DNA of 9,919 nucleotides. It comes from UBA12078 sp964556955 (lineage in GTDB: Bacteria > Patescibacteriota > Dojkabacteria > SC72). Below are positions 6,730-9,919 of the stretch, piece after piece. The notes beneath the pieces were generated by a model, which worked only from the letters and a program-made list of their open reading frames with translations, did not search any database and was not told the origin of the DNA. The position numbers and the translations under genes were made by a program. Numbering within the stretch: position 1 is the stretch's first letter; each line of letters starts with the position of its first letter. Location: assembly GCA_964556955.1 (NCBI GenBank), contig CAZKXP010000025.1:1-9919 (forward strand), read 5' to 3'.

Positions 6730-7813
6730 ACATAAAATTATTTATTTTGTAGAAGCTTTAGGATGTGGCGGAATCGAAATATGGCTTATCAATATGTTAA
6801 GTAATTTGAATAGAGATAAATTTGATATTGGTTTGGTTTTGCCAATTAAAAAGAAATATTTTTATGATTCGGAAGTGCTAAATCTTGGAGTAAAAATTTA
6901 TTACCAAAATGTAATAATTTGCCTAAAAGCATTGGGGTATTTTATTGCAAGTTTTATATTTCTAAGAAAATACAAATATGATGTTGTACAGTCTAATTAT
7001 TCTTGTATTAATGGGGTAATTTTATTTGCAGCTAAGTTATGTGGTGTAAAAACTAGAATATCACATGCTCATTTACTTATTGAACCGACAAATTCATTTT
7101 TTATAAATATTTATAGATCAATTTTATCTAAATTAATAGTATTTAGTGCAACGCATTTATTTGCCTGTTCTAGTATTGCAGGAATATCTCTTTACGGTAA
7201 AAAAACTGAATTCGCTGTTATTAACAATGGTATTAATACAGAAAAATTTAGATTTAATTATCAAATACGCAGGAAATTAAGGAATGAATTAAAAATAGAT
7301 AATAAATTTGTGATTGGCAATGTGGGTAGGTTTTCAAAAGAAAAAAATCATAAATTTTTAATTGAAGTTTTTTTTGAAATTTATAAAAAAAATAAAAATT
7401 CAATATTAATTTTGATAGGAGTTGGAGATCTTGAGAATGATATTCATGATAAAGTTAAAAAATTAAATATAGAAAATAATGTTATGTTTATGGGGGCCAG
7501 AAATGATGTTGATTGCTTATATCAGATAATGGATTGTTTTATTTTCCCTTCTTTGTTTGAAGCTTTTGGAATAGCGGTTCTTGAAGCTCAATGTTCAGGC
7601 TTGTCGTGTTTTATTTCTGATAATATGCCAGATGAAGTTAATATTGTTAATACAACAAAAATTCCATTATCTTGTTCAGCTAAATATTGGTCTGATATTG
7701 TTTTTGATAAAATGAATTCTTTCAAAAGAATAGATTCTTCGCAAGTTATAAAAAACGCAGGTTATGATATAAGAGATGTCGCAAAAAAAATAGAAAATGA
7801 ATATTTGAAATAA
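6722..7813 (+). CDS. GT4 glycosyltransferase (EpsF-like)
   Basis: The 363-residue GT-B protein begins IIYFVEALGCGGIEIW, the GGxE-type N-terminal loop of GT4 enzymes. It continues with SHAHLL (114-119), NNGINTEKF (168-176), the donor-domain start GNVGRFSKEKNH (199-210), IGVGD (232-236), FMGARNDV (256-263) and the EX7E signature from E280 to E288 (FEAFGIAVLE). It resembles EpsF-type transferases of exopolysaccharide clusters; substrate unknown. Its ATG is eight bases upstream of the end of the preceding GT2 gene, and the pyruvyl transferase follows after four bases, so the three are very probably cotranscribed. No ribosome site is visible. G+C is 54 of 240 over 7321-7560, so it shares the AT-rich composition of its two neighbours. 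Confidence 0.93.
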   Translation: MNKHKIIYFVEALGCGGIEIWLINMLSNLNRDKFDIGLVLPIKKKYFYDSEVLNLGVKIYYQNVIICLKALGYFIASFIFLRKYKYDVVQSNYSCINGVILFAAKLCGVKTRISHAHLLIEPTNSFFINIYRSILSKLIVFSATHLFACSSIAGISLYGKKTEFAVINNGINTEKFRFNYQIRRKLRNELKIDNKFVIGNVGRFSKEKNHKFLIEVFFEIYKKNKNSILILIGVGDLENDIHDKVKKLNIENNVMFMGARNDVDCLYQIMDCFIFPSLFEAFGIAVLEAQCSGLSCFISDNMPDEVNIVNTTKIPLSCSAKYWSDIVFDKMNSFKRIDSSQVIKNAGYDIRDVAKKIENEYLK

Positions 7814-7817
7814 TAAC

Positions 7818-8894
7818 ATGAAAAAAATTGGCATTTTAACATTTAGCAGAGTTAGAAATTATGGAGCGGTATTACAGTCTTGGGCATTGAAAAATATAAT
7901 ATTAAAATTAGGACATTCTTGTGAAATTATTAATTATTCTAATAACTTTCTATCTGTTAAATATAAATTAATGCCTAATCATAAAATTTTTAATTTTAAA
8001 GAATTAATTTTAGATATTTTAAGATTACCTTTAAAGTTATTGGAAACTTATAATTTTTGCAAATTCAATTCCTTTTTGTATTCTAATAAAAAAATATTTT
8101 TTAAACGTGATTTATATTCTTTAAACGATAAGTATGATTTATTCATTGTTGGGAGTGACCAAGTATGGAATTTAGATTTGACTGGTAATGATACTTCATA
8201 TTTTTTAGATTTTGTTACTGACAATTATAAAAAAAATGCATATGCGGCAAGTTTTGGCAAAGATAGGTTGACAGAAGAACAAAAAAAAATATTTAGATAT
8301 TTTTTAGAAAAATTTAATAAATTATCGGTTAGAGAAATTCAAGGACAAAATATTATTAAAGAATTGATAGATAAAGAAATTCCGGTTCTCTTAGATCCTA
8401 CAATGTTACTGGATAAAAATGATTGGGAAAATATTGCAATTTTTCCTAAAAAAAATAACTTTATTCTTTTGTATCTCATGGATTTTGACAGAGATATAAT
8501 TAATTTTGCTGAAAAATTTGCTAAACATAAAAAAATAGAAATTATATATCTGAGTTCTGCTTTTAGAAAAAAAATTAATGCAAAATATGTAAATCCTATT
8601 CCTCAAGAATGGGTAGGATATTTCATGAATGCAGAATATATTGTAACAAACTCTTTTCACGGACTATGTTTTGCGATAAATTTTAATAAACATTTTTTTG
8701 TTGACTTATTGCCACTACCTGCAAATGTTAATTCTAGATTAGAAAATATTTTAGATTTATTTAATCTAAGAGATAGATTGATTGATAACATTGGCAATGA
8801 TTATGATAGACTTATTGATTATGAATTTGTAAACAAAATACTAGAAATAGAAAGAGAAAAATCAATAAATTATCTTAAAGAAATCATAAAATAA
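7818..8894 (+). CDS. Polysaccharide pyruvyl transferase family protein
   Basis: The 358-residue product carries the signatures of the CsaB/WcaK-type family: NYGAVLQSWAL at 14-24, VGSDQVWN (111-118), YAASFG (142-147), SVRE (170-173), LLDPTMLL (191-198) and TNSFHG (277-282). Members transfer pyruvate from phosphoenolpyruvate to a sugar, forming an acidic ketal, so the polysaccharide probably carries a negative charge; the sugar modified is unknown. Some relatives in glycan loci have no proven pyruvyl activity, so the family call is firmer than the reaction. It sits four bases after the GT4 gene and one base before the flippase gene, clearly within the operon. Composition is AT-rich (60 G+C in 240 bases, 8101-8340). 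Runs of eight and nine A occur at 8229-8236 and 8281-8289. Confidence 0.9.
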   Translation: MKKIGILTFSRVRNYGAVLQSWALKNIILKLGHSCEIINYSNNFLSVKYKLMPNHKIFNFKELILDILRLPLKLLETYNFCKFNSFLYSNKKIFFKRDLYSLNDKYDLFIVGSDQVWNLDLTGNDTSYFLDFVTDNYKKNAYAASFGKDRLTEEQKKIFRYFLEKFNKLSVREIQGQNIIKELIDKEIPVLLDPTMLLDKNDWENIAIFPKKNNFILLYLMDFDRDIINFAEKFAKHKKIEIIYLSSAFRKKINAKYVNPIPQEWVGYFMNAEYIVTNSFHGLCFAINFNKHFFVDLLPLPANVNSRLENILDLFNLRDRLIDNIGNDYDRLIDYEFVNKILEIEREKSINYLKEIIK

Positions 8895-8895
8895 T

Positions 8896-9919
8896 ATGAG
8901 TAGAACAAAATTTTTTGTCAATAATTCAATTGCAATGGCTATTCAGCAGTTAGTGAATGTTGTCGTTGCTTTTATTCTTCCCAGATTTTTAATTACCGCC
9001 TACGGATCTGAAGTCAACGGATTAATAGTTTCAATAACACAATTTATTTCATATTTTATTTTGGTTGAGGCAGGCATTTCGGGAGCTTCCGTATATGCTT
9101 TGTATAAACCGTTGGCTGACAAAAATATTGAGTCGATTAATTCAATCTTAGCTGCCAGCCGTAAGTTTTATTTGCAGTCAGGATATATTTTTGTCATTCT
9201 TACCGCAATATTAGCATTTTCATATCATTTCATTGCCGGCAGTTTATATTTATCGGATATTCAAATTGCAATTATAGTATTTTGTATAGGTTCTTCCGGA
9301 GCCATGGATTTTTTTACATTATCCAAATATCGCGTTCTTTTGACTGCCGATCAAAAAAGTTATGTTATATCATCGGCAACGATAGTTTCAAGCGTTATAA
9401 AAATTATTTTTGTGGTTGTTTTTGCTCTTTATAGATTAAATATTGTATGGCTTCAGATATTTCTAGTATTGTCTGTTTTTGCCCGTTCAATAATATTGTG
9501 GATTTATGCGAAGAAACATTATAATTATTTAAATTTTACGGTTGTTCCGGATTATGAGTCTGTTAAAGACAGATGGAACGTATTATATCTGCAATTATTG
9601 GGCAGTGCCCAAAGCAGCGCTCCCATAGTTATAGCTACGATATTTACATCTCTTTATCAAGTCAGCGTATATAGTATTTATAATATGATAATAGGAGGTA
9701 TCAGCGGTATTCTTGCGATATTCATATCTGGACTTGCCGCTTCTTTTGGCGATGTAATAGCCCGCAATGAGATGCCGATATTACAAAAGTCTCATCAGGA
9801 ATTTGAGCAATTTTACTATATTCTGATTACAATTATTTATTCTTCTACGCTGCTGTTAATTATTCCTTTTGTTCAACTTTATACAAAAGGCGTCAATGAT
9901 GTAAATTATATAATTCCAA
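8896..9919 (+). CDS. wzx: Wzx-like polysaccharide flippase, C-terminus cut by window edge
   Basis: An open frame of 341 codons starts at the ATG one base after the pyruvyl transferase stop and runs off the right end. The product is strongly hydrophobic, with alternating membrane segments (about 11-35, 40-60, 95-115, 122-140, 160-180, 183-205, 240-285, 307-328). It begins like polysaccharide biosynthesis/export proteins of the MOP superfamily (MSRTKFFVNNS, ILPRFLITAYGSEVNGL with the typical YG..NGL near 36-43, LVEAGISGA at 56-64). Family role: moving undecaprenyl-diphosphate-linked repeat units across the inner membrane. Full-length relatives are about 450-510 residues, so roughly a quarter to a third is missing. 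Composition returns to that of the left side (84 G+C in 240 bases, 9001-9240), unlike the three genes before it. Confidence 0.88.
   Translation, partial: MSRTKFFVNNSIAMAIQQLVNVVVAFILPRFLITAYGSEVNGLIVSITQFISYFILVEAGISGASVYALYKPLADKNIESINSILAASRKFYLQSGYIFVILTAILAFSYHFIAGSLYLSDIQIAIIVFCIGSSGAMDFFTLSKYRVLLTADQKSYVISSATIVSSVIKIIFVVVFALYRLNIVWLQIFLVLSVFARSIILWIYAKKHYNYLNFTVVPDYESVKDRWNVLYLQLLGSAQSSAPIVIATIFTSLYQVSVYSIYNMIIGGISGILAIFISGLAASFGDVIARNEMPILQKSHQEFEQFYYILITIIYSSTLLLIIPFVQLYTKGVNDVNYIIP

Larger units (their letters stand above)
5692..8894. other. AT-rich three-gene block inside the operon
   Basis: Hand counts of G+C in 240-base samples give 83 at 2701-2940 and 80 at 5341-5580 on the left, 47 at 6001-6240, 54 at 7321-7560 and 60 at 8101-8340 within the block, and 84 at 9001-9240 on the right. 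The change coincides with gene borders: GT2, GT4 and pyruvyl transferase are inside; polymerase and flippase are outside. No insertion sequence, direct repeat or integrase is seen at either edge, so homologous exchange of a cassette is the likelier route if it was acquired. Confidence 0.5.

Noticed and set aside
8406..8660. Minus-strand frame of 84 codons
   Set aside because: Antisense to the pyruvyl transferase gene; low-complexity Phe/Ile-rich product typical of a shadow in AT-rich DNA.

Overview
The window is an AT-rich stretch of bacterial DNA carrying most of a Wzx/Wzy-type surface-polysaccharide (capsule, exopolysaccharide or O-antigen-like) locus. Ten protein-coding genes fill nearly all of it, and the first and last run off the ends. 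I see no RNA genes, insertion sequences, CRISPR arrays or convincing terminators. No gap between genes exceeds about 60 bases. The species cannot be fixed from the sequence. Low G+C, few Shine-Dalgarno sequences, a Sec-type signal peptide and an undecaprenyl-phosphate sugar transferase fit an AT-rich, probably diderm, host-associated or anaerobic bacterium.

Layout: three genes point left from about 2600. In transcription order they are a low-molecular-weight tyrosine phosphatase, a polyprenyl-phosphate sugar-1-phosphate transferase (the initiating enzyme), and a secreted TIM-barrel protein resembling glycoside hydrolases, cut by the left edge. Seven genes point right from 2655: GT2 glycosyltransferase, GT4 glycosyltransferase, Wzy-like polymerase, GT2, GT4, polysaccharide pyruvyl transferase, and a Wzx-like flippase cut by the right edge. 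A 61-base divergent promoter region (2594-2654) separates the two arms.

How they work together (inference from families): the sugar transferase loads the first sugar phosphate on undecaprenyl phosphate. Four glycosyltransferases extend it, and the pyruvyl transferase adds a ketal-linked pyruvate. Wzx flips the lipid-linked unit and Wzy polymerises it outside the inner membrane. The phosphatase resembles Wzb-type regulators of export, but no tyrosine kinase (Wzc) or outer-membrane channel (Wza) is in view. The secreted barrel protein may act on the finished glycan.

Two features stand out. First, three genes have a -10-like hexamer so close to the ATG that the transcript would be leaderless or almost so. 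Second, the three genes from 5692 to 8894 are much more AT-rich (about 20-25% G+C in counted 240-base samples) than the genes on both sides (about 33-35%), which suggests an exchanged cassette inside the locus. The window looks like a well-understood type of system with an individual gene set; I do not see a wholly new system.
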